DNA of 37,633 bases from Planomonospora sp. ID82291 (GTDB lineage: Bacteria; Actinomycetota; Actinomycetes; Streptosporangiales; Streptosporangiaceae). The stretch is from positions 1-37,633 of the forward strand of contig NZ_JABTEX010000011.1 of the NCBI RefSeq assembly GCF_015711645.1, written 5' to 3'. Below are positions 1-8,778 of the stretch, in pieces; within the stretch, counting starts at the first letter, position 1; each line of letters opens with the position of its first letter. The notes beneath the pieces are model-generated. The model worked only from the letters and a program-made list of their open reading frames with translations, was not told the origin of the DNA and searched no databases. The position numbers and the translations under genes are program-made.

Positions 1-99
1 ACAAGCTGTGGGTGAAGTCCGGCGTCGGTATCCAGGGTCTCCGCCCGGTCCAGCCTCGGCCCATCCCGGCGGCCATGCCGGAGCTGCTCCATAAGATCC
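1..99. repeat. Terminal redundancy, left copy (circular contig)
   Basis: These 99 bases are identical to 37535-37633 at the other end. A coupling-protein reading frame passes through the repeat in the same phase at both ends, so joining the ends gives one continuous gene. This is what an assembler leaves when it opens a circular molecule with an odd k-mer overlap. It is not a biological terminal repeat. The circle is 37,534 bp. Confidence 0.95.
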
Positions 100-299
100 G
101 GTTCGAGATGGAGCAGCAGACGGACGCTCAGCAGGTGGCGCCGTCCCCGCCGGATGAGATCGCCGCGCGACGGGCCCGGCGCAACCCCTATGGCCGGCCT
201 CGACCGTTGCCGTCTGCTCCGGAGGAGACGCGGCCCATGCCGCCCCTTCCGCCGGAGGAGTGGAACCCGTGGCAGGAAACCGGAGAGCATGACGGATGA
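1..299 (+). CDS. TraG/VirD4-like coupling protein, C-terminal part (continues from 35881)
   Basis: This is the last part of the conjugative coupling ATPase whose body lies at 35881-37633. The frame is open from base 1 (a GTG at 12 is internal, not a start) and ends at TGA 297-299. This tail is proline- and arginine-rich and looks disordered, with no further ATPase motif. Such tails on coupling proteins are often substrate- or partner-contact regions, but that is inference here. The stop overlaps the ATG of the next gene (ATGA at 296-299), so the two are translationally coupled. Confidence 0.9.
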   Translation, partial: KLWVKSGVGIQGLRPVQPRPIPAAMPELLHKIRFEMEQQTDAQQVAPSPPDEIAARRARRNPYGRPRPLPSAPEETRPMPPLPPEEWNPWQETGEHDG

Positions 300-1102
300 G
301 TGACGACTACCTCGGTGACATCGGCCCGGACCCCCGGGCCGATGGCTCCGACGAGACGATGACGGCGCTGGTGGTGCTCGGGACGGAGCTGGGGGAAGCG
401 CGTGCCGCGCTGGCCGAGCTGGGCGACCGCCTGGACAAGTTCGGCGAGCGGGCCAACCATCTCAATAACCGGGTGGAGACCCTCACCGCTCTGTCGGAGG
501 AAGTACGGGCTCTATCGGCCAACGTCGCCAAGCTGCTGGAGAAGCCAGCCAAGGAGGAAGCCCCGTCCCTGGTGGTCGACCTGGCGCACATCCCGAAGGA
601 GAACCTTCCCAATGCGCTGGCGGAGCTGCTGAGCTGGGTGCGGGATGTGTTGTTCGCCGGCTGGCCCCACGCTCAAACCTTCCTGGGTGCATGCTGGCCG
701 CACCATCCCGAGATCGTCAACGCGATGCTGTGGTTGCGGGCGGCCTACCATGCCGCCTATGACGCAGAAGACACCTCCCCGCACCGGGCGGCCGACTTCT
801 ACTTCTGGCTTCGCGACATCTTGAAGTGGGCGGAGGAACGTACCCGCTGCCCCGAAGACAGACCGCATCGCCTTCTTCCCGAACGACGTGATGACGGTGA
901 TGTCTTGGCGGAGGCGCTGCGACGTCCAATCCTTGCTGAGGTCTATCAGGCCATGCAGCTCGGCAACGACCCCGATGCCTCACCCGAAGATGTGCAGGCG
1001 GCGCGCGAACGGGTCAGTCGGCTGTCCCAAGAGCACGGGATCACCCGTGAGGAATATGCCGAGTACGCAGCGCTGAGGAAAGGGACTCCGCGCTCCTACT
1101 GA
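296..1102 (+). CDS. DUF4913-type protein with N-terminal coiled coil
   Basis: 268 aa, start ATG overlapping the coupling-protein stop. Residues about 25-85 are an Ala/Glu/Leu heptad-like stretch (likely coiled coil). Residues about 105-190 match the DUF4913 pattern of actinobacterial plasmids and integrative elements: a 'LLSWVRDVLFAGWP' helix, an 'ACWPHHPEIVNAMLWLRAAY' segment and a 'FYFWLRDILKWAEER' helix. The C-terminal 70 residues are charged helix. DUF4913 has no established biochemical role, but these genes usually sit beside coupling proteins and relaxases. As the last gene of the conjugation operon it may be a relaxosome or coupling accessory factor (inference). The family call rests on recalled motif pattern, not a search. 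Confidence 0.75.
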   Translation: MSDDYLGDIGPDPRADGSDETMTALVVLGTELGEARAALAELGDRLDKFGERANHLNNRVETLTALSEEVRALSANVAKLLEKPAKEEAPSLVVDLAHIPKENLPNALAELLSWVRDVLFAGWPHAQTFLGACWPHHPEIVNAMLWLRAAYHAAYDAEDTSPHRAADFYFWLRDILKWAEERTRCPEDRPHRLLPERRDDGDVLAEALRRPILAEVYQAMQLGNDPDASPEDVQAARERVSRLSQEHGITREEYAEYAALRKGTPRSY

Positions 1103-1107
1103 CCAGG

Positions 1108-1156
1108 GAGAACACGTCAGGCCCGTACCGCTTCGGTACGGGCCTGATGCGTTCTC
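1108..1156. terminator. Strong bidirectional terminator hairpin
   Basis: Perfect 13-bp stem TCAGGCCCGTACC (1117-1129) / GGTACGGGCCTGA (1135-1147) around a gcttc loop, extended by GAGAAC (1108-1113) / GTTCTC (1151-1156). It lies between the convergent ends of the conjugation operon (stop 1102) and the minus-strand gene ending at 1164. There is no long T-run, as is common in high-GC actinomycete terminators. Confidence 0.85.
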
Positions 1157-1163
1157 GGCGGCG

Positions 1164-1709
1164 CTACTCCTGGATGGGCACCGGGCGGTAGTCGTTCAGC
1201 GCGAACAACCAGCACAAGGCGTCCTCGGCGCCCTCGACGTACCGCGGATGCGGGCGGGCCTCCGGCCGTATACGCCCCTCGGCCAGATCCAACGCCACCC
1301 GCGTTTCATGGTAGACATCCCCGAGATCCGGCGGCCACTGCCCGGAGGGGTCGCCGCTGATCGGCCCTGCCCGGGTCTCGGCTTTGCCGATGGCCCACCA
1401 CACGGCGGTCAGCACACCCTTGGCGTACGTGGTGGCGTCGTGGCTCATCGTGGCGGCCCGGTGGAAGTCCTCAATCACCGCGGAGACCGCTTGCGGGGAT
1501 CGAATGATCCCCAGGCTTGACCGTGCCCGTCTTTGCCGCATTGTCAGACGTCGCCGCGGGCCACCAGGCTCGTCCAGCAAGGCTCGAAGCTCTGCTCTCT
1601 CCTGGCCGCTCAACGGCCTTTCATCGAAGAAGTCAGGGAACGCCGCTTCGATTTCGGCTCGTGAAAGTTCAGGAGGGCCGCCGGCCGCCGGGCTGCTCAT
1701 AGCCATCAC
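1164..1709 (-). CDS. Hypothetical protein downstream of relaxase
   Basis: 181 aa if it starts at GTG 1709. A GGAGGAGGGG sequence lies 6 nt upstream, whereas an in-frame ATG at 1730 would place that Shine-Dalgarno inside the coding region, so I prefer 1709. I do not recognise the family. It is soluble-looking, with an acidic Pro/Glu-rich N-terminus, a basic patch around 'MRQRRARSS' and an aromatic C-terminal helix ('AEDALCWLFALNDYR'). It follows the relaxase stop (1746) by under 40 bp and is probably co-transcribed with it, which suggests a DNA-processing accessory role (inference). Confidence 0.7.
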   Translation of the reverse strand: MMAMSSPAAGGPPELSRAEIEAAFPDFFDERPLSGQERAELRALLDEPGGPRRRLTMRQRRARSSLGIIRSPQAVSAVIEDFHRAATMSHDATTYAKGVLTAVWWAIGKAETRAGPISGDPSGQWPPDLGDVYHETRVALDLAEGRIRPEARPHPRYVEGAEDALCWLFALNDYRPVPIQE

Positions 1710-1745
1710 GGTAAGCCCCTCCTCCGACATCTGACCATCATGTGA

Positions 1746-4700
1746 TCAGCGTCCTCGGCCCATCGTGGGACCGTCGTCGTAGTTTGGTGCCCGGTGCTGC
1801 TCGCGCTCCGCGCGTCCGCGTTCGCGTTCCTCCAGTGCGCTCCGCTCCATGGCTGCCCGCTGCTGCTCGCGCTCGATGGACTGTGCGTCCACCTGGCGGG
1901 ACCGCTCGGTCCTCTGGTTCTCCTGCTCGGGCTCGCGCTCGGCCTCGCGCGCTTGGGTGATCGCTCGCGCGGAGCGGGCTGCCTCCAGGGCCTCGGCCAA
2001 CGCCGGATCGGCCTCCCGGTCCACCGACCGGACGCCGAACAGCTCCAACGTCTGCTGTCCGGGGGCCTGTTCGCGCTCGGTCTTCTGGCGCTGCTGCTCG
2101 CGCCGGGCCTCCTCGCGCTCGACGTCCTGGCGCTGCTGCTCGGCTTCCTGTTCACGCTCGGCCCATGCGGCGGCGCGCTCGGCGGCGCACTCGATCTTCG
2201 GGCCAAGGTCCAATGTCAGCTGACCCTCCGCGACCGCCGGCGTCTTCTCGCGCTCGACGTTCTGGTGCTGCTGCTCCTCGATCCGCTCGTGGGCCTCGGA
2301 CTGGTCGACGTGCAACGGCGGCAAGAGGCGCTCGTCAATGTGCTCTCGCCGGCGGAGCTCGGCGTCCGCGCGCATGGCCATAGAGCGGACTGCTTCGGTG
2401 GTCCGGTGCCAGAGCTTGCGGGCTTCGTGGACCTCGGTCAGGGACTTCACCCGATCACTCAGCCCGCGGGCAAGCGCTTCTTGCCCGCGGGCCCGGCCCT
2501 CCAGTGCGGCGGCGCTCTCCGGGTTGTGCGCCTCCAGGCTCCGGGCCTGCTCGCGGAGTCGGACGGCCTCGGCCTCCCGCTCGCGCGCCTGAATGGAGGT
2601 CTGGCGGAGCTCCTCGCCGACGTGCGGCGGGGCCCATCGGGCTTCGCGCTCGTAGCGGGACCGCATGACCCACAGCTCACCATCGGTGGCGCCGCTGATC
2701 TCCCGGGAGGTGTCCGGTCGGCCCATCGCGTCGTACGCTGCCCACCATGCCGTGCGGGCCTCGGGGTTGGCCCGGGACGGTGCCGGCCCGATCGCCTCGG
2801 TCGTGGTCTCGTAGCCGTACTGCTCCCGGTAGGCCATGATCCGGCCGGCGCGCTCGGCCCACGCTCCGCGCTCGATCGCGTCTTCGGGGTGGGGCTCGCC
2901 GATCGCCTGGGTCAGCCAGGTCGGCGGGCGCTCTAGCGCGTCCTGGCCCAGCTCGGCCTCCCGGACCTCCATCCGCGCGGAGATCTCGCCGAGCAACCTG
3001 TCTGTCTCCGGGATGCCCATGCTCGGGGTCCGCTCGCGCCAGGTCCCGCGGATCTGCTCCTCGCTGACTTCCAGGCGGTCGACGTCGATACCGCGTTCGG
3101 CGCCGGCCTGCTCGATCCGCCAGTGGAGTGTCTCGGCAACGCTGTTGGCCGTGTCCAGTTCCCGCTCTCGGATCGCGGCCTCAAAGATCGCCCCGGCGTT
3201 CTTGCCGGACATCTCCAACGTGCGGAGCAGACGCCCGAGCGTGTCCTTGGCCTCATCGTCGCGGAGCCGGGCGGCGTCGCTCGCCGACAGAGCGCCGGAC
3301 TGCTCGGCCCGGGTGATGTACGCCTCGGCGGTGCTCGACCGGATCTGATCAATCCACATCGACCCGAGGTGACCCAAGTTCCGGGGCCGCTCCCCTTCCT
3401 CGATCATGGCTTCAATGCCGGTCTTGGAAGCGTCCTCCCGCTCCAAGATCCCGGAGAGCACGGTGAGCCGGTCGCCCTGCGCTCGGCCCTCAAGCGCCTC
3501 CCGCTCGGTGGCCGACCGCTCCGCTTGGTCTCCGAGCAACTCCTTGGCGCGCTCCTGGGCCTGCTCCGGTCCGGGCCGCAGATCGGCCTCCCGGACCCGG
3601 TCGACCGCTACGTACGCGTAGTTGCCCTCAGCACCGCGGGTCAGCATCACATACAGCATTTCCCGGGTGCCGCTATCGTCGACCAGGGAGTGACAGGTGG
3701 CCACGGTGCGGCCCTGAGCCGCATGGACGGTGCCCGCGTACGCAAGTTCGACGTGCTCTTGGACGTACTCTGGATCCAAGGTGATGATGTTGCCGTACGT
3801 TCCATCTGGGTTGACCATGCGGGCCAGGACGCTTCCATCCGGAGCGACGTGGCCAACCTCCATGACGTCGCGGTTGAGGTAGGCGTATTCGCCGTCCTCT
3901 CCCTTGACGTTCTGCCTGGTCATGATGAGATCACCGCGGCCGGCGGTGTTGCCGTCGTGCAGCCTCGTCCCCTCCGGGGAAACCTTCTTCAGGGTGACCA
4001 GTTCTTCCCGGACTCGGGCGGCCAGCTCGGCGGCCTTCTCATTGGTCGGGGCCAGCAGCAGCGTGGACTTACCCGCCAGGTGGTCAGCGAGGAACCCCTG
4101 ATAGGCGGCGGTCTCCATCTCCTCGCGGGTGCCGTCCAACAGCCGGCCGCGCTGGTCGTACTCGATCAGCGCTTCGGCCAGGCCGTCGCGGAGCTGGACC
4201 GATGCCTCTCGCTCCCACTCCTCGCGGAACCGGACGACTGTGGCGAGTTCTTCGGCTCCGCCAACGTTGACCAGGTGCCGCATCGCCCCGCCGGCCTCCG
4301 GCGCTGAGAGCTGCGCGACGTCGCCGGCCCACACCACCTTGGCGCCATACCGGTCGGCGTAGCGCTGGATCTGCTCCAGGTGCTCGGTGGTGACCATGCT
4401 CGCCTCATCAACGACGATGAGCTGACCTGCGGTTAGCCGGGCTTCCCCCTTCTTCATCTTCGTCAGCCACATAGCGATGTTGCTCGCGTCGTCCAGGCCC
4501 TCCCGGCGGAGCACTCCCGCGGCGTTCTGCGCGGTCGTCAGACCCAACGTCGGCTTGCCTGTGCCCTGGCGCCACACGTCCGCCAGCGCGGCCACGGTAC
4601 GGCTCTTGCCGGTGCCGGCGGCACCGAGCAACACGTCCGTGCGGCGGCTGGAGGTCGCGATGCCGAGCACCGCGTTTGCCTGGTCGGCATACAGCCGCTT

Positions 4701-6398
4701 GACCCCCTCGGGCGCGGCCGTGCGGGGGTCAAGCGCAGCGAGCTCGGCTTGCTCGTGGGTCAAGCCGATCAGCTCGGCGACGCGCTCGGCGGTCAAGCGG
4801 GGCGCTCCACCTGCGAGCGCGGACGTGGTCAACGCCGCTTCACGGTCGAGCTGGTCCGCAGTGACGTACCGCTCGCACGCCTGGGCCTGGTAGACGCTGC
4901 GCCCGTCCGCCCGCCGCAGACTCTCCGGGATGTGGACCACGTCCGGGGCGGTCAGCAGCCGCACCCCCGCCGGCCCGGCCGGGTTCAGTGCCGCGTCGGT
5001 GAGCTCCTCCAGCACCGCCTCCACTCGCTCAGGGTGCAAGCCTCCGAGGTAGTCGGGAAGGTACCGGTCAATGAACCGGGTGAGCTCGAACCGGCTGAAC
5101 TCGGCCTTCTCCTTCTGCGCGTCGGCAACGGCGGCCTGAATGACCTTCGCGAGCTCGGCGTCTCCGAGAGCCTGGGCCTTGTCGGCGGTGCGGCCCCGGC
5201 TCAGCCTGCCGAGCACCTTGCTCGGGATCTCGCTCAGCCGCTGGAGTTCCCGTGCTCGGGTCCGCTCCTCCCACGAGCGGAGCTGCTCGGCCGGGCTCGG
5301 CGCGTCCGGACGCTTGGTCTTGGCGCGCTTGGTGTCCTTGGTGGCGATCTGGCCCATGGTGAAGAGCTGGCGGGCGGTCGGCTGGCGGCCGTGTTTGGCC
5401 ACATACGCCTCTACCTGCTGCTCAATGTTCTTGGTCACCGCCGCGCGGCGGGTGCTGAACTCTGCGATCAGCTCAGGGGAGACGCCCACTACCTCGCGGC
5501 CGTTGCCGTCCGGCCGACTGCGGAACTCCAGGCCCAAGCGGCGGGCCAGGTACTCAGTCATGACGCGCTCGCCATGCACCGCGGCGGCGGGGCGTGCCCG
5601 GTAGATCGCTTTGCCGTCCAGGGCCCGCCACTTGCCGTCCGCGCAGAGCTGTCTATTGAGAATTGCCTGGTGAACGTGCAGTTGGCAGTCCCCGTCGCGG
5701 TTCGTGTGCTGCTCGAACCGTGCCACCACCCACTGATTCGCCTCGACCCATCGCCCGGTGGTCCGGCCAGCGGTGTCCTTGCCGTGGTAGCCGGCGCGGG
5801 CCTCGCCGGCGTTCTCCTGGAGGTAGCGGAGACTCGCCTCGGCGCCCAGCCGTACGCCCTCCCACACCACGTCGGCGGCCTCGCGGTACTGGGCAGCCAG
5901 CACCGTTTTACCAGCGGTCTCGGCCTCCTGGGCGGCGGCCAACAGCCCCGCGTGAACCAGCGTGATCGACTTGGTCGGGGAGAAGGTCGCGTCGTGGTGG
6001 ATGACGGCCTGCCGGGCATCCTTCTTCGCCTTGATCCGGATCTGCTCGCGCCGCTCGGCGGTCGCCTCCGGCTCCGCGGCCAACCTCTTGGCGTAGATCG
6101 TTTCCCAGGACTGGAACTCGGATCTCCGCCGGCCGAGTCGCGCCTTCTCACCGTCGGGAACCGCGTCGTTCATGAACTCTGGGTCGCGTGGATCAAGGAA
6201 GTTCTCATAGAGCTTCTCCATCACCGGGCCGTCGATCTCGCTCCCCGGCTCCAGTCCGAGCGCCTCAGCGCCGCGTCCCCACCACCGGCCCGGCGGCTCG
6301 CCGTGCTCGACGGTCGCTGACAGATAGTAGTTCTCCGCACCCTTGCCGACCTGCCGCGTCAGGTAGCGAGGGTCATACCCGGGAGCGATGCTCAGCAC
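1746..6398 (-). CDS. MobF-family conjugative relaxase-helicase (TrwC/TraA-like)
   Basis: Nicks one strand at oriT, stays covalently attached through a tyrosine and unwinds DNA for transfer. I start it at GTG 6398: GGAGG sits 6 nt upstream and the protein then opens 'VLSIAPGYDPRYL', as MobF relaxases do. The frame extends to 6470 without such support. From 6398 it is 1550 aa. Seen: a Tyr pair at about residues 24-25 ('ENYYLSA', likely catalytic); 'HHDATFSPTKS' near 134; the metal-binding three-histidine motif ('EQHTNRDGDCQLHVHQ', about 230-244); a RecD-like helicase with Walker A 'GAAGTGKS' (about 592-599) and Walker B 'LIVVDEAS' (about 660); and 'GTVHAAQGRT' from the UvrD-like C-terminal helicase motif. 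The last 400 or so residues are Glu/Arg/Gln-rich coiled coil. Long for the family but typical of actinobacterial members. Confidence 0.95.
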   Translation of the reverse strand: MLSIAPGYDPRYLTRQVGKGAENYYLSATVEHGEPPGRWWGRGAEALGLEPGSEIDGPVMEKLYENFLDPRDPEFMNDAVPDGEKARLGRRRSEFQSWETIYAKRLAAEPEATAERREQIRIKAKKDARQAVIHHDATFSPTKSITLVHAGLLAAAQEAETAGKTVLAAQYREAADVVWEGVRLGAEASLRYLQENAGEARAGYHGKDTAGRTTGRWVEANQWVVARFEQHTNRDGDCQLHVHQAILNRQLCADGKWRALDGKAIYRARPAAAVHGERVMTEYLARRLGLEFRSRPDGNGREVVGVSPELIAEFSTRRAAVTKNIEQQVEAYVAKHGRQPTARQLFTMGQIATKDTKRAKTKRPDAPSPAEQLRSWEERTRARELQRLSEIPSKVLGRLSRGRTADKAQALGDAELAKVIQAAVADAQKEKAEFSRFELTRFIDRYLPDYLGGLHPERVEAVLEELTDAALNPAGPAGVRLLTAPDVVHIPESLRRADGRSVYQAQACERYVTADQLDREAALTTSALAGGAPRLTAERVAELIGLTHEQAELAALDPRTAAPEGVKRLYADQANAVLGIATSSRRTDVLLGAAGTGKSRTVAALADVWRQGTGKPTLGLTTAQNAAGVLRREGLDDASNIAMWLTKMKKGEARLTAGQLIVVDEASMVTTEHLEQIQRYADRYGAKVVWAGDVAQLSAPEAGGAMRHLVNVGGAEELATVVRFREEWEREASVQLRDGLAEALIEYDQRGRLLDGTREEMETAAYQGFLADHLAGKSTLLLAPTNEKAAELAARVREELVTLKKVSPEGTRLHDGNTAGRGDLIMTRQNVKGEDGEYAYLNRDVMEVGHVAPDGSVLARMVNPDGTYGNIITLDPEYVQEHVELAYAGTVHAAQGRTVATCHSLVDDSGTREMLYVMLTRGAEGNYAYVAVDRVREADLRPGPEQAQERAKELLGDQAERSATEREALEGRAQGDRLTVLSGILEREDASKTGIEAMIEEGERPRNLGHLGSMWIDQIRSSTAEAYITRAEQSGALSASDAARLRDDEAKDTLGRLLRTLEMSGKNAGAIFEAAIRERELDTANSVAETLHWRIEQAGAERGIDVDRLEVSEEQIRGTWRERTPSMGIPETDRLLGEISARMEVREAELGQDALERPPTWLTQAIGEPHPEDAIERGAWAERAGRIMAYREQYGYETTTEAIGPAPSRANPEARTAWWAAYDAMGRPDTSREISGATDGELWVMRSRYEREARWAPPHVGEELRQTSIQAREREAEAVRLREQARSLEAHNPESAAALEGRARGQEALARGLSDRVKSLTEVHEARKLWHRTTEAVRSMAMRADAELRRREHIDERLLPPLHVDQSEAHERIEEQQHQNVEREKTPAVAEGQLTLDLGPKIECAAERAAAWAEREQEAEQQRQDVEREEARREQQRQKTEREQAPGQQTLELFGVRSVDREADPALAEALEAARSARAITQAREAEREPEQENQRTERSRQVDAQSIEREQQRAAMERSALEERERGRAEREQHRAPNYDDGPTMGRGR

Positions 6399-6758
6399 GT
6401 CGACCCTCCTCCCGCCCGGTGAGCCGTCGCCCCCTCGGGGCGGCAGGCGACACGTATCAATGATCGTCAAGCTACGCTCATCCTACCAAGATCATTAATA
6501 AATGCGTAGGTGTGATGGCTTTAGTTTGTGGGGTGTCATCGGTGCTGTTGGGTGAGTGGATGGGATGGCTGAGGTGAGATCGGTTGATGGTCGGTGGGAG
6601 GTCTGGTTGAGGCGGGATCGGCTGTGGGGTGCTGTCGTGAGGATCTTGGGCTCGATGGGGGGTCGCGGTGGTGGTCATGATCGCTTTTGCGGATGATAAC
6701 GCTGCGTCACCGTGCGCTGGAGGCGGCCATGATCAGCGGCGGCGTCGTCGGACGATCG
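6399..6758. other. Gene-free, G-rich region upstream of the relaxase: oriT candidate
   Basis: About 360 bp without a credible gene. From 6505 to 6680 the plus strand is strikingly rich in G and T and poor in C. Two short elements recur: TTTGTGGGGTGT (6525-6536) and TGTGGGGTG (6623-6631). The first resembles the GTGGGGTGT core around the nic site of F-type oriT, which is also cleaved by a MobF relaxase. Short inverted repeats lie on the relaxase-proximal side: CTACGC 6472-6477 / GCGTAG 6504-6509 and ATGATC 6460-6465 / GATCAT 6490-6495. Position beside a MobF gene, strand skew and inverted repeats together suggest oriT, but the nic site is not proven. Confidence 0.5.
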
Positions 6759-7136
6759 TCACGGGTTGCCGAAGGGTCTGACCTCCAGGCGGCCCCGGCG
6801 GTGCTCGTGGCTACTCTGTCGGCCTTCGGTCCAGGTCCACACGGTGACCATCCCCGGCTCCTGCGGGGCCTGGTGCTCGACCTGCACCCGGTCGACGTCG
6901 GGGCTCTGGGACTGCTGGGCGGCCCACGCGATGATCTCCGGCCAGCTCGTTTCCACGACCCACTCCGAGACGCGCCAGGTTCCGCCCCGGCCCTGCACCG
7001 TGGCGACGTAGGCTTCCCGGGCCGGGGGCGCCGGCCGCGCTGTACGGCTCAGCCGCCGGTCCCACCAGCCGAACAGGGCCACGCAGGCGGCCAGGGCCGC
7101 GGCTGCGGCCACCAGAGCGACCAGGGCGGCCGTCAT
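6759..7136 (-). CDS. Small membrane-anchored protein (paralogue of next upstream gene)
   Basis: 125 aa from ATG 7136, which overlaps the stop of the upstream gene (ATGA). The N-terminal 22 residues form an Ala/Leu/Val transmembrane segment followed by 'GWWDRRLSRTAR', so the rest is likely cytoplasmic. The soluble domain has 'VATVQGRGGTWRVSEW…WPEIIAWAAQQ' and ends with 'GMVTVWTWTEG'. The neighbour at 7133-7543 shares this plan (TM, then WPEV, then YVTEWTWQDG), so the two arose by duplication. Function unknown. Their place between rep/coiled-coil genes and the relaxase is typical of undefined plasmid accessory proteins. Confidence 0.75.
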   Translation of the reverse strand: MTAALVALVAAAAALAACVALFGWWDRRLSRTARPAPPAREAYVATVQGRGGTWRVSEWVVETSWPEIIAWAAQQSQSPDVDRVQVEHQAPQEPGMVTVWTWTEGRQSSHEHRRGRLEVRPFGNP

Positions 7137-7543
7137 GACGCCCGGCCCGGCTGGTGGCGTTCCTCGCTGATCAGGGCGCCGTCCTGCCACGTCCACTCGG
7201 TCACGTAGCCGTCGGCCACGGGGGTGCGTAGGCGTACCGTCACCCGGTCGTACCGGCGATCCTGGGAGTCGGCTGCGGCCTGCTCGGAGACCTCGGGCCA
7301 GTACCCGGGAGTCCGGCGCAGCTCGTATCCGGTTCCCCGGTGCCAGATGGTGACGTAGGGCAGACGCGGATACCCGCCGGCCTCCCATGCAAGCACCTGC
7401 TCCGCCCTGGCGACCACGCGGCGGCGCTCGGCCCGGTTCAGCCGCGCGACGCTGACACAGCTATAGATCACGGCGCCGACCGATACGCCGGCGATGCCGG
7501 CGAACGCGGCCCAGGCCCATCCGGGCCACCCCAACAGCGGCAT
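7133..7543 (-). CDS. Small membrane-anchored protein
   Basis: 136 aa from ATG 7543, chosen because GAGGAGG ends 7 nt before it. A GTG at 7549 overlapping the upstream stop would leave no room for that Shine-Dalgarno. One N-terminal transmembrane helix (about residues 3-28, 'GWAWAAFAGIAGVSVGAVIY') is followed by a basic stretch 'RLNRAERRR' and a soluble domain ending '…DGYVTEWTWQDGALISEER'. It is paralogous in layout and C-terminal motif to the downstream gene. It forms an operon with the coiled-coil gene upstream (2-3 nt between). No recognised family. Confidence 0.75.
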   Translation of the reverse strand: MPLLGWPGWAWAAFAGIAGVSVGAVIYSCVSVARLNRAERRRVVARAEQVLAWEAGGYPRLPYVTIWHRGTGYELRRTPGYWPEVSEQAAADSQDRRYDRVTVRLRTPVADGYVTEWTWQDGALISEERHQPGRAS

Positions 7544-7545
7544 GA

Positions 7546-8637
7546 TCACGCCTCCTCGTCCGCCGAGCGGCTCTGCTCGGCGCCCGAGCGGAGCCGGGCA
7601 AGTTCCGCTCGAACCTCGGTCAGCTCGCGCTCCAGCGTGCTCCGCGCGGCGCGTTCGCGCTCGGCGGCGGCTTCTGCGGCCTCGGCTCGATGTTCCTGCG
7701 CGCGGGCTGCGTCGGCCAGGGCCTCGGCCGTACGGCGGGCGGCCTCGGCCTGCTCGGCGTGGGCTCGCTCGATCGTGGCCCGGGTCCGCTCGGCATCGGC
7801 GCGGATCTGCTCGACCTGCACGGCGGCGCGCTCGCGCTCGGCGGCGGCCTCCGCGCGGACCTCCTCGACCAGGGCGCGCGCCCGCTCGGTCGCCTCCCTG
7901 GCCTCGGCCAGGGCGTCGTCTCGCTCGCGCTCGGCCTGGCGGACCTGCTCGCCGGCCTCGGCGCGGGCCTGCGCCACGGCCGCGTCTCGCTCCTGCTCGG
8001 CCTGACGGACTTGTTCATCGGCCTCAGCACGGGTCCGCTCGACTTCGGCGCGCATCTGCTCGCGCTCGGTGCCGAGCTGCTCGCGCGCCTGCTCTGCGCG
8101 CTCCTCGGCGTCCTGTGCCCGGCAAAGAGCGTCCTCGGCGGCGGCGTCGGCCTGCTCCCGCTCGGCGCGCTCGCGCTCGGCGACGGCCACGGCCCGGCGG
8201 GTGGTCTGCTCGGCGGTCGCGGCGCGGGCCTCGGCGCTCGCCACCTGCTCGGCGGCGGTCGCGTGGGCGGCGCTCACCTCCGCGGCTGCGGCGTCCGGGT
8301 CGCCGGCGGTGTGCAGCTCAGCCAGCACCCGCGCCAGGTCCTCCGACAGGCGCACGGCGACGGCCTCGACGCGCTCGACCAGTTCCCCGGCGCGGGCCTG
8401 GCTGAGGGTCACCGGTCGTCCCAGGTCCTCCGGCATCGCGGCGTCCGCCTCGCCGACGCCGACCTTCTGGAGCCGCTGGCGCTCGCGGTACGCGGTCAGG
8501 GGCGTGTGGGTCGGGTCCACGCAGTACAGCGGAGGTCGGCCGGGCTTGTCGGTCGGCGCGGGGGCGGGCGGCGCCGAGCACCCGGGGAACCGGCATACCG
8601 CGGCCTCGTCCTGCTCCTGTTCTGTGATCTGAGTCAT
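7546..8637 (-). CDS. KfrA-like coiled-coil protein with N-terminal zinc-knuckle motif
   Basis: 363 aa. Residues about 15-45 contain 'CRFPGC…GRPPLYCVDPTH', a possible zinc knuckle (three Cys and a His). From about residue 95 to the end the protein is continuous Ala/Glu/Arg/Gln heptads, a long alpha-helical coiled coil with near-repeats such as 'AEADEQVRQAEQERD' / 'AEAGEQVRQAERERD'. Long Ala-rich coiled coils with a small DNA-binding head recall KfrA of IncP plasmids, which helps maintenance. That assignment is by architecture, not by sequence match. An AT-rich 11-bp inverted repeat just upstream (8655-8690) would suit autoregulation. Probably first gene of the 8637-6759 operon. Confidence 0.75.
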   Translation of the reverse strand: MTQITEQEQDEAAVCRFPGCSAPPAPAPTDKPGRPPLYCVDPTHTPLTAYRERQRLQKVGVGEADAAMPEDLGRPVTLSQARAGELVERVEAVAVRLSEDLARVLAELHTAGDPDAAAAEVSAAHATAAEQVASAEARAATAEQTTRRAVAVAERERAEREQADAAAEDALCRAQDAEERAEQAREQLGTEREQMRAEVERTRAEADEQVRQAEQERDAAVAQARAEAGEQVRQAERERDDALAEAREATERARALVEEVRAEAAAERERAAVQVEQIRADAERTRATIERAHAEQAEAARRTAEALADAARAQEHRAEAAEAAAERERAARSTLERELTEVRAELARLRSGAEQSRSADEEA

Positions 8638-8654
8638 ACTCCGACCCTAATTTA

Positions 8655-8690
8655 TTAATTTCATTTCTGCTATGGAAAGAATGAAATTAA
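8655..8690. promoter_or_regulatory. AT-rich inverted repeat upstream of coiled-coil gene
   Basis: TTAATTTCATT (8655-8665) and AATGAAATTAA (8680-8690) form an exact 11-bp inverted repeat with a 14-nt spacer, 18 bp before the start of the coiled-coil gene. In a very GC-rich molecule this AT-rich dyad stands out. It is most likely promoter/operator DNA for the 8637 operon, or possibly a binding site used by Rep, whose gene ends at 8779. Confidence 0.6.
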
Positions 8691-8778
8691 ATAGCGGTCG
8701 CGGCGCTGGGCTGATCGCCGCTCGGTGGCTCGCCGGCGTGCTGGGCAGGGTGGGTGACCGCGGCTGCGAGGCCGGTGG

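Noticed and set aside
12-299. Separate small gene starting at GTG 12
   Set aside because: The end of the window reads into this frame without interruption, so it is the tail of the coupling protein, not a gene start.
4749-6320. Long plus-strand open frame opposite the relaxase (523 codons)
   Set aside because: Antisense to a clear relaxase with all motifs; its translation is Leu/Gly/Val/Arg-rich without domains, a product of high GC.
6478-6678. Minus-strand 66-codon frame in the oriT candidate region
   Set aside because: Pro/Thr/His-rich low complexity that simply reflects the strand composition skew.
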